Source of the DNA: Multifurca ochricompacta | Lineage: Eukaryota; Basidiomycota; Agaricomycetes; Russulales; Russulaceae | Assembly: GCA_022496185.1 (NCBI GenBank) | Contig: WTXG01000109.1 | Coordinates: 1 to 64,000, forward strand | Direction of reading: 5' to 3' | DNA length: 64,000 nucleotides | In this document: in pieces, positions 55,700-64,000 of the stretch | Numbering within the stretch: position 1 is the stretch's first letter | How the letters are laid out: each line of letters begins with the position of its first letter | The notes under the pieces: generated by a model | What the model saw: the letters and a program-made list of their open reading frames with translations, nothing else | What the model was told of the DNA's origin: nothing | Database searches by the model: none | Position numbers and translations under genes: made by a program

Positions 55700-55780
55700 C
55701 TGTAACATTGTAGCTGAGTTCTGAGAGGAAACTCTGGTACCAAGTGGCTTGATTTGCCACTTTGGCAAGTGCCATGTACT
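55700..55780 (-). pseudogene. Co-B RNase H fragment
   Basis: Minus frame MALAKVANQATWYQSFLSEL. Bounded by the chimera's TSD on the left and by the hAT-beta TSD CATGTACT on the right. Confidence 0.78.
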
Positions 55781-57216
55781 TAGTGATTGTCAAGGGTTTT
55801 CATACCCGCGCGGGTAAGCGCCATGGGTTTTGCCAGGTACGGGTATGGGTATATGGCTCCCAACCTGTGGAAACTTGTACCCACATGGCGGGTTTGGTGG
55901 GTATAGGCGCCAATTATGCATTGACAAGATCAGTAGAAATTCTAAGATAAAACACATCTGCAGCCACAAAAATAAAAGATCTTATCTGATGTATGCTATA
56001 GGGTATCTTTAAATATGTTCTAGTATTATCATATGAAATATCAAAGCAGATTAATGGTGCAATGTAAAATAAAAGTGTTATCAGTGATCCACTTCTTGAA
56101 AATCATGATGCACCTGTTTTATCAACGTGCGACCAATTCTGCTGGTCTGGCACTATCTAAAATACTCTCCAGACTACTTTAGACTATAATATAATCAAAT
56201 TATCAAATTAGTTTACTGAAAAAAGGCCCGTGTGTATCTACAAGCTGCATGGGGCAGCGACTACATTGCATCGCATGGTGGTCTGACCTCCTTCCTATTA
56301 AGGAAGGTTGACTTAAACGCACAAGGACAGTCACACTTGTATGAAATGAAAGCAGAATAATAAAATAATAATGTAAATAAAGGATCCTTTTAATCTTCTG
56401 AACATAAACCAACAATATTTGAGGGATCTTGAGTAGCCATAAATGAACGCATTGTGTCCAAGTGCTTATCTCCTTGACTGGGATGGCCTGGGCCACTTAT
56501 CTGAAATGCACAGAAACGCAAAGAACAGTCACGCTCGTATAAAATTAAAACCAGAATAATAAAATAAAAATGGAATAATAAATTATCTTAATCTTGTGAA
56601 CATAAAATAGGAATTTTGAGGGATCTTGAGTAGCCATAAATGAACATGTTGTGTCCAAGTGCATATCTCCTTGACTGGGATGTCCCGGGCTGGATGTCCA
56701 AAATGCACGATGCAAGTAAAGAACTTGCATGTGTTTCATTTTATGGGTAACCCAGGTATCAAAACAATTACCCAGGGGTTACCCCTGCAAATTGCTATGT
56801 GTTCATCAAATTATTTTGCATTCTGTGTGGTTATCTGACAGGCTTTTCATCAATGTTCTATAACATCCTATCTAATCATCTCTGTATACTGTATTTTAGT
56901 TGTGCTTGTATAAAATTGAAAGCAGAATAATAAAATAAAAATGGAATAATGAATTATCTTAATCTTCTGAACATAAAATAAGAGTCATTGAGGGATCTTA
57001 AGCAGCCACAAATGAACACATTGTGTATCTTCTTGGTCCGGGAAGTCCCAGGCCGGGTATCCGAAATGCACGATGCAAGTAAAGAACTTGCACACGTTTT
57101 CATGGGTGACCCACAGGCAACCTGCAGGTTACCCATACCCATAGTGACGGGTACGGGTACGGGTACGGGTACGGGTACCAATGAGGATACCCCAGGGTTA
57201 CCCCTGCCAATCACTA
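55781..57216. mobile_element. hAT-beta copy 2, non-autonomous
   Basis: 1,436 bp, same termini as copy 1 (TAGTGATTGTCAAGGG and CCTGCCAATCACTA). Perfect 8-bp TSD CATGTACT at 55,773-55,780 and 57,217-57,224. It aligns along its whole length with 15,611-17,062 but has lost many CpG sites to TpG/CpA. A GGGTAC tandem repeat occurs near the right end (57,150-57,178). No transposase. Confidence 0.88.
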
Positions 57217-57392
57217 CATGTACTCTGTGTGAGTGGTGCTTTGGGCAACAGTCTTCTGCTTACACAAGGTCCAAGAGATGGATGAGTCAGCAAGTAAGAA
57301 GACATAGCCTGAGGTGGAATGATGATTGTCAGTGTGGTCCCCAAGACTAGAGTCTGAGTAGCCAACAAGTCCCTCTCTGCATGCTCCATCAT
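57217..57392 (-). pseudogene. Co-B RNase H fragment, upstream part
   Basis: Minus frame CREGLVGYSDSSLGDHTDNH, HSTSGYVFLLADSSISW and KQKTVAQSTTHTEYM: the RNase H DSS/HSTSGY motifs of copia pol. Cut at 57,393 by an LTR-C element. The rest of Co-B pol is not in the window. Confidence 0.8.
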
Positions 57393-58431
57393 TGTTACAA
57401 CCCCACTCTTTTCCCTTCCTCACACTGAGCCAGCTCCCTCACACCACCCTTGACCCTTCCCCTTCACTAAACCACTGTCTCCTGCCCTCTTTGGCCCCTG
57501 ATCCCTGATGCCCTTTGCTTGCTGCCTTGGGACCTTGCCTGATGCCTGTGGCCTGCATGCCCAGGACCCTACCCTGATGCCTGTGACATGAAGAACAGGC
57601 ATGTGTGCGCAGTGATACTGACTGTGGTTAGCGTGTAAGGCTAGAAACAAGTTATACTTCAGAGGAGAAGAAAACTCTATATTACTATACTACACACCTA
57701 GAAACAAGTTATCTACAAGAGATGGTTAGTTGTAGGTAAGGTAGTAAGTAGAGAGAGTAGGACTTACACTTCAGAGGAGAAGAAAACTCTGAAGTGTAAG
57801 AGATGAAACAGACACCCTTATATACTACTCAAGGGATGGTCTGTGCACAATGGAATGCACTAGAATCTGCTATGAGGGATAAAGGCCATTGGCCAGTGAG
57901 ATATCACATGCTACACAGGATTACTAAGGTACATCAGTCAGCTGCTGCGCATCACGAGAAAGAAAGTAATAATGATAAGGTAAAAAGTCCGAAACTCCGA
58001 ATCTTTATCTAATCTAATCTTGCACAGCTTAGACCCTAACCCAGATGCCTGAAGCACCTCAAGACACATGCCATGTCAACATGACATGATGCTCACAGGA
58101 CCTCTTACCCTTGATACCTGCACCTGACTCACTGATAGTTCAGCTACTGTGCTGATGGCTGCATTCCCCTTTCCCCTGATGCTTGGCCTCTGTCTTGGCC
58201 AGCATCTGTACCCTATCCCTGTGGCTGACACCCATGGGATCTCTGACACTGTCCCTGCCAAACTTGACTCTGCACACAAGACAACTTTGGCTTGCATTTG
58301 CCCCTCCAGACCACATGACCTGTAGGCACATGACATGGACTCAAAGCCATGACCTGTCATGTGACCCTTGACCACATGACCTCAGACCATGTGACCCCTT
58401 TGACCATGTGACCTTGGGCTTTGATCATTAG
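57393..58431 (+). repeat. LTR-C copy 2, partial
   Basis: Starts TGTTACAACCCCACTCTTTT and follows the reverse complement of 14,747-14,200, including the CACATG-rich part at 58,300-58,425. Interrupted by a solo copia LTR (57,589-58,081) and ends at a probable hAT terminus at 58,432. Confidence 0.75.
57589..58081 (-). repeat. Solo LTR, diverged copia family A
   Basis: 493 bp, plus-strand TGAAGAACAGGC...ATGTCAACA. TSD TGACA at 57,584-57,588 and 58,082-58,086. The TATA box and the CTTCAGAGG/CTCTGAAG hairpin are retained. It is clearly more diverged than the other family A LTRs. Confidence 0.85.
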
Positions 58432-58958
58432 GGTTGCGGAAAATATTTGAGGCTGATATTTTACTGGTAATTTACAGAGGGTCTGATGGGAAGGTGGTAA
58501 TTTACTGTAATTTACTGTAAAAAATTCCATGTGATACTTTCATGTGATGTTTTCAATATAATTCCATTTTCATCAAGAAGTCATTGTCTAGGGGCTCTCT
58601 GAGAGCTTCTGGAGGGTTAGGAGCAGCCACAGAAATGTCACCTGATGGTTCATCAGAAAGAGCTGCTGCAAGACACTGAGATGACAGATCAATGGTTTGT
58701 GAGACCTCAAGAGAAAGTTCAGGACGGAACATCTCAAGATTTGGCTCATCCAACCAACTATCATCCTCATCATAATCTGAATTCTCATCCAGTTTGCCAT
58801 CTGACTTCGAAAAGAACCTGTTCTTGATATCAAAAAACCTCACAAACCGTTTTGAATTAGCATGCAAGTGAGCCTTTGATAACAGAGTGAGATAAGCTGT
58901 CAAAAATGTGCAAATAGACAGTTATGCACCTTTTCTTCTGTTTTGTAGTACTGCTGTA
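58432..58958 (-). mobile_element. Possible hAT-type element end, truncated by Gy-3
   Basis: Begins TAGGGTTGCGGAAAATATTT after an abrupt end of LTR-C, followed by repeats of GTAATTTACTG. The minus-strand frame within it could be a transposase C-terminus. Assignment rests on position and end sequence only. Confidence 0.35.
58553..58903 (-). CDS. Unrecognised protein fragment (possible transposase exon)
   Basis: 116 codons with FVRFFDIKNRFFSKSDGKLD, an acidic stretch (DENSDYDEDDSWLDEPNLE) and a C-terminus DNDFLMKMELY. A pyrimidine-rich stretch and TTTTGACAG directly precede AYLTLLSKAHLHANSKRF, so the true exon may start at about 58,891 after an intron that Gy-3 has cut. I do not recognise the family. 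A hAT transposase tail is one option because of the adjacent terminus-like sequence. Confidence 0.35.
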   Translation of the reverse strand: MTAYLTLLSKAHLHANSKRFVRFFDIKNRFFSKSDGKLDENSDYDEDDSWLDEPNLEMFRPELSLEVSQTIDLSSQCLAAALSDEPSGDISVAAPNPPEALREPLDNDFLMKMELY

Positions 58959-59553
58959 TGTAATGCCTGGTGCGGGTGTTCATCATGACGTGTGATGTGG
59001 TTACGTAGCAAAACTATGAAGTCAAGTGTGCACTGTCTTTCAAGTACATGGAGGTTGAATGAGAAGTCAATACCAAGGAGCTAATCCCTTAGTACCGGTG
59101 AGCAGAGAAGTGCCAGAAGCACTGAGACAATTCAGAGGTCAGGTCTTAGAGATCACCCAGAAGGTAATGCACCAAGTCAATTAAGAAGTCAAGTCTGAGC
59201 TGTACAGGGCTATCTACGTAGGTCTTATATACATAACAGAGTCGGAGCCTGAATCGGAGTATTGTACTGGGTGTATCAACAAAGTTGTAATCTATCCATA
59301 TAAAGAACAGAGTCAGGGTGGGCCAGGTGAGAATATATGTAGATGAATCCAGTATAGTTGCGATTCTGGTGGGAAAATACATAAGAGTTCTTGTGTAAAG
59401 TATGAGTCAGAGATAAGCACAGCCCGGGTCAAAGATAAGGGACAAATATGTACAAAGGGGGTCATAAACGTGATCAACAAAGGACAAACAGGGCCAAATG
59501 GCATGTCATGTGGAAAGAAAAAGAGACAAGATGATGCAGTGGGGTTCGTAACA
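58959..59553 (-). repeat. 3' LTR of Gy-3
   Basis: 595 bp, TGTAATGCC...TTCGTAACA. TATA (plus CTTATATACA, about 59,223). Plus-strand AAGTCAAGTCT at 59,186-59,196 matches the self-priming element of the other gypsy LTRs with one C-to-T change. Confidence 0.83.
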
Positions 59554-59579
59554 TTGCCCCCTTTCTAAGTCCTAGCAGA

Positions 59580-60840
59580 GCCAGCTAGAGTGGCATACCA
59601 TCGTCATCCTGTACCAGGGAGAGGTAGTTGTCAGCTACGGCATAGTGGTCCATGTCGTAGTTCTCCTTCTCCTCATCTGTGGGGCAAATGTGTGTTCATA
59701 AAAAGCCATAGGGCCCTCTTCTCCCACATTGAAAGCAACCATTGTAAACATGGCAGTCGATCTCTCAATGGCCAGCGTTGTGGGAGAGACATTTGCCACA
59801 CCAACCCGAGGGGTTCTGGATGGTGGGGGCCTGTGTGAGCCATTGGAATAGGCATTGGTGGCTCCAGTGTGAGGTGCTCTGGCAGTGTCGGCATTGTTTC
59901 TTGGCCATAGGACAACACCAGCTAAGGTGGTACTTGCTGCTGCAATGCCAGCAAAGCTTACCATCGGGATTTTCATGAAGGTGTGGCATTTTGAGGGCAT
60001 GCAGGTTGAGCCAGGGTGCAAGGTCAAGGTGATGACGGGGAAGGGGTCAGGCAAAAATGTCTGCGTACCGTTTGGATATAATTTGGTATGCCTCCCCTAA
60101 CTCCAGTCTTGTCCTAATGCTTGCCAGGTGGTGTTCTATGTCAAAGACCCCCCAGTTGATCCTCACCATTTGCCGTTCATAGTCATGGCATTGCATCTCT
60201 AAGTTGTCCCTAAGCGCCTGGAACTTATGCAGCTGTGCAACTTCAGCAGTCAGTTGTGGCATGCGTAGATCTCGAAGCACCTCATTGATGGTGAAGGCAT
60301 GAGGGTTGTGGGCTGAAAGGTGCTGTAGATGTTCTGGCCCCAAGACGTAGTGGAGCCAGTTGACTTTCTTTTCCTCTAAGTATACCGGGGCCCCATAGAC
60401 TGGCCCTCCTTTTTCCAAACATCCAGCTACGTCCATACCTTTGTTGGTGTAATAAATATATTTGGCCACTTCAGTGGTGCCATTGTTTCTCGACATCGGA
60501 ATCATGAGTGGGAAGTAAAACTGGGACCCAGGGTTGTTCAGGAAGAAGGGGAACTCAGGGGCTTCATCGCCAAAGTCGACATCGATCAGGTCATTGGGAT
60601 GGGGATGTTTGGGCAGATCAAAATCTTCATTGACATTGGAGGCTCTGATCCCTTTGGCCACTTCAGCAGCGGCATTGTAGTCAATAGGAGATAATGGGCA
60701 AGAAGGAGGATGCAAAGGAGAAAGTAAGGGAAACACATTGATAGCAGCAGAGGCATGGATGTTGGAGGGAGACATGGGTTGGATTTGAAGTAATTGTGGG
60801 GAAGGCAGTTGTCTGGTAGTGTGTATTGCGGTCTGCTCTT
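59580..60840 (-). pseudogene. Gy-3 ORF3, in frame with integrase
   Basis: Diverged homologue of Gy-2 ORF3. It conserves APEFPFFLNNPGSQFYFPL, AKYIYYTNKGMDVAGC and GPVYGAPVYLEE, then a helical region and knuckles CWHCSSKYHLSWCC and CRHCQSTSHWSHQC (59,765-59,950) and CGKCLSHNAGH. A frameshift near 60,050 separates the N- and C-terminal parts. Unlike Gy-2, the N-terminal part is continuous with the chromodomain frame (PAVDVFAPKLIEDFYRCHPE at about 60,900) with no stop between, which suggests an integrase-ORF3 fusion in this copy. Confidence 0.78.
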
Positions 60841-62247
60841 TATCTGCTTCAGGGTGGCATCTATAGAAGTCTTCTATGAGCTTGGGCGCAAAGACGTCCA
60901 CAGCAGGTTCCCACGAGTTGTCAGCATCAGGGAATCCCTTCCATTTGATCAGATAGTAGAGTTGGCGTTTGCACCCTTGGCCTTTCCATTTTGCATCAGC
61001 GATATGCTCAACCTCCCATTCTTGTTCGCCATCAACTAATTCGGGAGGGGGTCATGGGAAGTTCTGTCCATGGATCGAAGTTTCTTTGTACAGTGTCAGG
61101 AGACTGGCATGGAACATGGGGTGTATTTTCCAGGCGGGGGGTAATGTCAGTTTGTACGTGATATCCAAGAGCTTCTGTTCAATTGAGAAGGGTCCGTGGT
61201 GTCTGGGAGCTAATTTTGCTGTTGGGTGCGATGTGTGGATATTACGTCCCTCTAGCCAGACCTGATCTCCGACTTGATAGGGTGTAAACCTTGTGGGCTT
61301 CTCGGCTAGGGTCCTTTGCGCCTTCTGAAGGTTTCTACTGGCCGATTCTCATATTTCCTCCCATTGGCTGATATGTTGTGTGACCAATGGTACATTGGTG
61401 GGCTTATCTGTCCATGTCATGTGGGGGTTCCATCCCATTATAAGGGAGAAGGGGGAGGTCTTGGTTGTCCCATTTGGCCAGCTGTTGTGTGCAAACTCCG
61501 CTGTTGCCAGCCACTCTGCCCAGTCATTCTGTCTTTCATTGCACCAGAAATGAAGATATTGTTCTAGCCATTGGTTCGTTCATTCCGATTGTCCATCCAT
61601 TTGAGGGTGATATGCTGTGGAAATATTCTGTTGGATGTCAAGACATTTGCAGAGCACCCAGGCAAACATGGATGCGAATCATGGGTCTCGGTCAGAAATA
61701 ATCTTCTGAGGGAGTCCATAGTGTCGATAGATGTGGTTCAGATAGAGTTTAGCAACTCCCTCCACTGATATCGTCTCATTGCAGGGGATGAAGAGAGCGG
61801 CTTTCGAATAATCATGGTCTGTAATGGTAAGTATCGAATTGTATCCCTGTGACTGTGGCAGCTTGACAATAAAGTCCATAGCAATGGTCTGGAAAGGGGC
61901 TGTCATGACTGGTGTAATGGGTGAAGGTGCCGGCAGTTTTGGGTGAGTGTTTACTTTATTTGCCTGACATTCCACGCATCCCTTGATGTATGCTTCTACA
62001 TCCTTTTTCATGTTTGGCCACCAGTAGTCTCATTTGGCAAGGGCATAAGTGTTTGCAATGCTGGGGTGTCCTGCAGAGGGAAGGTTGTGGTGAAAATGGA
62101 TCACCCCCCTCTTAACATTGTCACCACCAGTGACAACCAATTGATCACCGTCTTTCCACCAAAGGCCATTCTTCATTTTAATGTTGTGTGGCTCTGCCCA
62201 AGATTTGCACAATTCTTGGTTCATATTTTGCATTACTTGGGCCCATA
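60841..62247 (-). pseudogene. Gy-3 integrase with chromodomain, frameshifted
   Basis: Zinc-binding start (SIANTYALAK, 62,050; GCVECQANKVNTHPK, 61,975), core FQTIAMDFIVKLPQSQGYN and TITDHDYSKAALF, RHYGLPQKIISDRDP, and chromodomain QLYYLIKWKGFPDADNSWEP (about 60,940). A TGA in place of the CGA codon of the Gy-2 NFPR motif (about 61,054) is a CpG-type nonsense mutation. Confidence 0.82.
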
Positions 62248-62489
62248 CAGTGGGTCAAAAAACTGTCCCGATGTTTGCACCATTTCTAGTATTCACTCTA
62301 TAGCACCTCAGCATTTAGGAATCTGGTTATGGTGTGGCTGTATGTCTGAAAGCCCTGCTTCCTGGCTACCATGCCCAATTTGGATCAAAGAGATTGGCCA
62401 TGATATAAGCATTTTATGATCAAATCAAATCAATCAATCATCGGGACGGTTTTTTGACCCACATTTTAAATCCACTATCTGCCCAATTA

Positions 62490-62900
62490 CTCCTTTTTTT
62501 CACCCCTTTTTGCCTTGGTAACTCCTTGAATCCTTTTAGTCATCCTTTCTATAACCTTTTGCCATCATTCTGGTGCATTTTTATTCCACTCCTCCACCAC
62601 CCTCTCCCACAACTCAGGTATCCCCTTGACTGGTTAAGAACCTTCTTCAGATCCACCCAGAGGTGTCCAATGGGGCTAATATTTCAAGGGATTGGGCTAT
62701 CCATACCAGGATTCAATATTCCTGTCTTAAAACTGCTGGCTTGCCTTCTTGGAATTGTGTTTTGGGTCATTGTCCCACTGAAACATGCTTTCACCCTCCA
62801 CCATTTCTTACTTTTCAAACCTTTCCACCACTCTGCCATCCAAAATATCACAGTACTGGCATGGATTCATGATCCCATAAACCCCCATAAGCATTCCTAG
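62490..62900 (-). pseudogene. Tc1-like transposase C-terminal half, left arm (inverted copy)
   Basis: Mirror image of 63,189-63,600, reading on the minus strand away from the centre with the same WDNDPKHNSKK motif. The plus-strand frames over it are antisense. Confidence 0.68.
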
Positions 62901-63188
62901 TCCATTCCACCCCATACAAGACCAATACCATAAGTTCTTCCTCCTCCATGCTTGACTGTCAGGGTGGTGGTTCTGTCAGAGAGTGGTTACCATGAAAATT
63001 GGACAGTGGATGACTGGAAAAGGATCTTGTGGTCAGGTGAGACTATAATGAACAGAATTGGTTCAGACAGAAGGAGCTACACTTGGGAAAAATAAGGGAG
63101 AACCACCCTCTGACAGAACCACCACCCTGACAGTCAAGCATGGAGGAGGAAGAACTTATGGTATTGGTCTTGTATGGGGTGGAATGGA

Positions 63189-63600
63189 CTAGGAATGCTT
63201 ACAGGGGTTTATGGGATCATGAATCCATGCCAGTACTGTGATATTTTGGATGGCGGAGTGGTGGAAAGGTTTGAAAAGTAAGAAATGGTGGAGGGTGAAA
63301 GCATGTTTCAGTGGGACAATGACCCAAAACACAATTCCAAGAAGGCAAGCCAGCAGTTTTAAGACAGGAATATTGAATCCTGGTATGGATAGCCCAATCC
63401 CTTGAAATATTAGCCCCATTGGACACCTCTGGGTGGATCTGAAGAAGGTTCTTAACCAGTCAAGGGGATACCTGAGTTGTGGGAGAGGGTGGTGGAGGAG
63501 TGGAATAAAAATGCACCAGAATGATGGCAAAAGGTTATAGAAAGGATGACTAAAAGGATTCAAGGAGTTACCAAGGCAAAAAGGGGTGAAAAAAGGAGTA
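63189..63600 (+). pseudogene. Tc1-like transposase C-terminal half, right arm
   Basis: Read on the plus strand from the spacer outward: NPCQYCDILDG, VEGESMFQWDNDPKHNSKKA and SPIGHLWVDLKKVLNQSRG. This includes the second catalytic Asp region (WDNDPKH) and the NPIEHLW-like third region, here SPIGHLW. Several stops make it non-functional. An inverted copy is at 62,490-62,900. Confidence 0.68.
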
Positions 63601-63842
63601 ATTGGGCAGATAGTGGATTTAAAATGTGGGTCAAAAAACCGTCCCGATGATTGATTGATTTGATTTGATCATAAAATGCTTATATCATGGCCAATCTCTT
63701 TGATCCAAATTGGGCATGGTAGCCAGGAAGCAGGGCTTTCAGACATACAGCCACACCATAACCAGATTCCTAAATGCTGAGGTGCTATAGAGTGAATACT
63801 AGAAATGGTGCAAACATTGGGACAGTTTTTTGACCCACTGTA

Positions 63843-64000
63843 GATCCATATCATGTAAGCTAACAACCGCTGTTTTTGCAAAAACATCTTCTGGTAATAC
63901 CATGATATTATCATTGTTGTCTTCCCCTTCATTGCTATTGGCTGGTCTAGACAAGGCATCCACTCACACATTGCAAGCTCCAGGGAGATGTTTGAGCGTG
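63843..64000 (-). pseudogene. Gy-3 pol, end of RNase H/linker
   Basis: Minus frame near the window edge: LKHLPGACNV, VDALSRPANSNEGEDNNDN, then VFAKTAVVSLHDM, matching the linker of Gy-2 pol (48,301-48,549). The upstream part is outside the window. Confidence 0.7.

Larger units (their letters stand above)
62248..63840. mobile_element. Pal-2: palindromic Tc1/mariner derivative, second family
   Basis: 1,593 bp flanked by TA (62,246-62,247 and 63,841-63,842). Inverted termini CAGTGGGTCAAAAAACTGTC. Arms of about 735 bp mirror each other around 63,044 with a spacer of about 120 bp. Each arm carries the C-terminal part of a Tc1 transposase reading outward (FQWDNDPKHNSKKASQQF, then SPIGHLWVDLKKV). 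The spacer contains WKRILWSGET, where the first catalytic Asp (WSDET) is Gly. Inserted in Gy-3 pol. Confidence 0.92.
58959..64000 (-). mobile_element. Gy-3: diverged Ty3/gypsy chromovirus, 3' part
   Basis: 3' LTR (58,959-59,553), then polypurine tract, ORF3, integrase/chromodomain and the RNase H-integrase linker (VDALSRPAN-like frame at about 63,950), interrupted by Pal-2. The 5' half lies right of the window. Same gene order as Gy-2 but clearly diverged, with several CpG-to-TpG stops. Confidence 0.88.

Noticed and set aside
62454..62900. Plus-strand 148-codon hydrophobic frame (and its mirror at 63,189-63,563)
   Set aside because: Antisense of the Tc1 transposase C-terminus; looks membrane-like only because it is the complement.
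1..64000. CRISPR arrays, bacterial operons, rRNA genes
   Set aside because: None seen; introns, LTR elements and protein families are fungal.

Overview
The window reads as nuclear DNA of a filamentous basidiomycete (Agaricomycete type). Three host genes have many short GT-AG introns and typical basidiomycete architectures: a TPR-like/CHAT protein, a DUF6534-type membrane protein and a Goodbye-NACHT-ankyrin STAND receptor. Around them lies a dense nest of Ty3/gypsy chromoviruses, Ty1/copia elements, Tad-like LINEs, hAT-type non-autonomous elements and Tc1/mariner derivatives. The species cannot be named from this alone.

Left nest, about 1-18,080. A LINE (minus strand; ORF1 at 17,843-11,936, start of ORF2 at 5,418-4,939) has been split by copia Co-A3 (5,419-11,935, TSD AAGGG), a solo LTR-C (13,368-14,747, TSD CAGGG) and a hAT-type element (15,611-17,062, TSD GGGACCGT). 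Its ORF2 is cut by gypsy Gy-1b (1,463-4,938, minus), which is itself cut by gypsy Gy-1a (1-1,462, plus).

Host island, about 18,080-35,860: the CHAT gene (18,779-22,042, plus), a patch of LINE/LTR/MITE debris (22,400-23,900), a solo LTR (about 25,180-25,730), the DUF6534 gene (28,390-30,109, plus, 12 exons) and the NLR-like gene (35,501-32,020, minus, 10 exons). These are the only loci that look like intact cellular genes.

Right nest, about 35,860-64,000. A LINE 5' end is interrupted by a minus-strand copia (Co-B), whose short 3' part was then hit by copia Co-A1 (36,508-44,673, carrying a palindromic Tc1 derivative), a hAT MITE (44,935-52,893, split by gypsy Gy-2 at 45,062-52,513), a chimeric copia/tRNA-like unit (52,915-55,699), a second copy of the hAT-type element (55,781-57,216) and an LTR-C element. 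The LTR-C element is cut by a solo copia LTR and by a probable hAT end, which is cut by gypsy Gy-3 (58,959-64,000), which carries a second palindromic Tc1 derivative. Most boundaries are supported by target-site duplications.

Points of most interest: (i) the chromoviruses carry a third ORF downstream of the integrase/chromodomain, encoding a conserved N-terminal domain, a helical segment and four zinc-knuckle-like motifs; (ii) their LTRs show an 11-nt complementarity between the predicted RNA 5' end and the PBS, the signature of Tf1-type self-priming; (iii) two unrelated Tc1 families are present as near-perfect 1.6-kb palindromes, one keeping the N-terminal half of the transposase and the other the C-terminal half, as expected of hairpin-RNA silencing sources; (iv) a copia cDNA fused to a tRNA-like module is precisely flanked by a 5-bp TSD although it has no 3' LTR.
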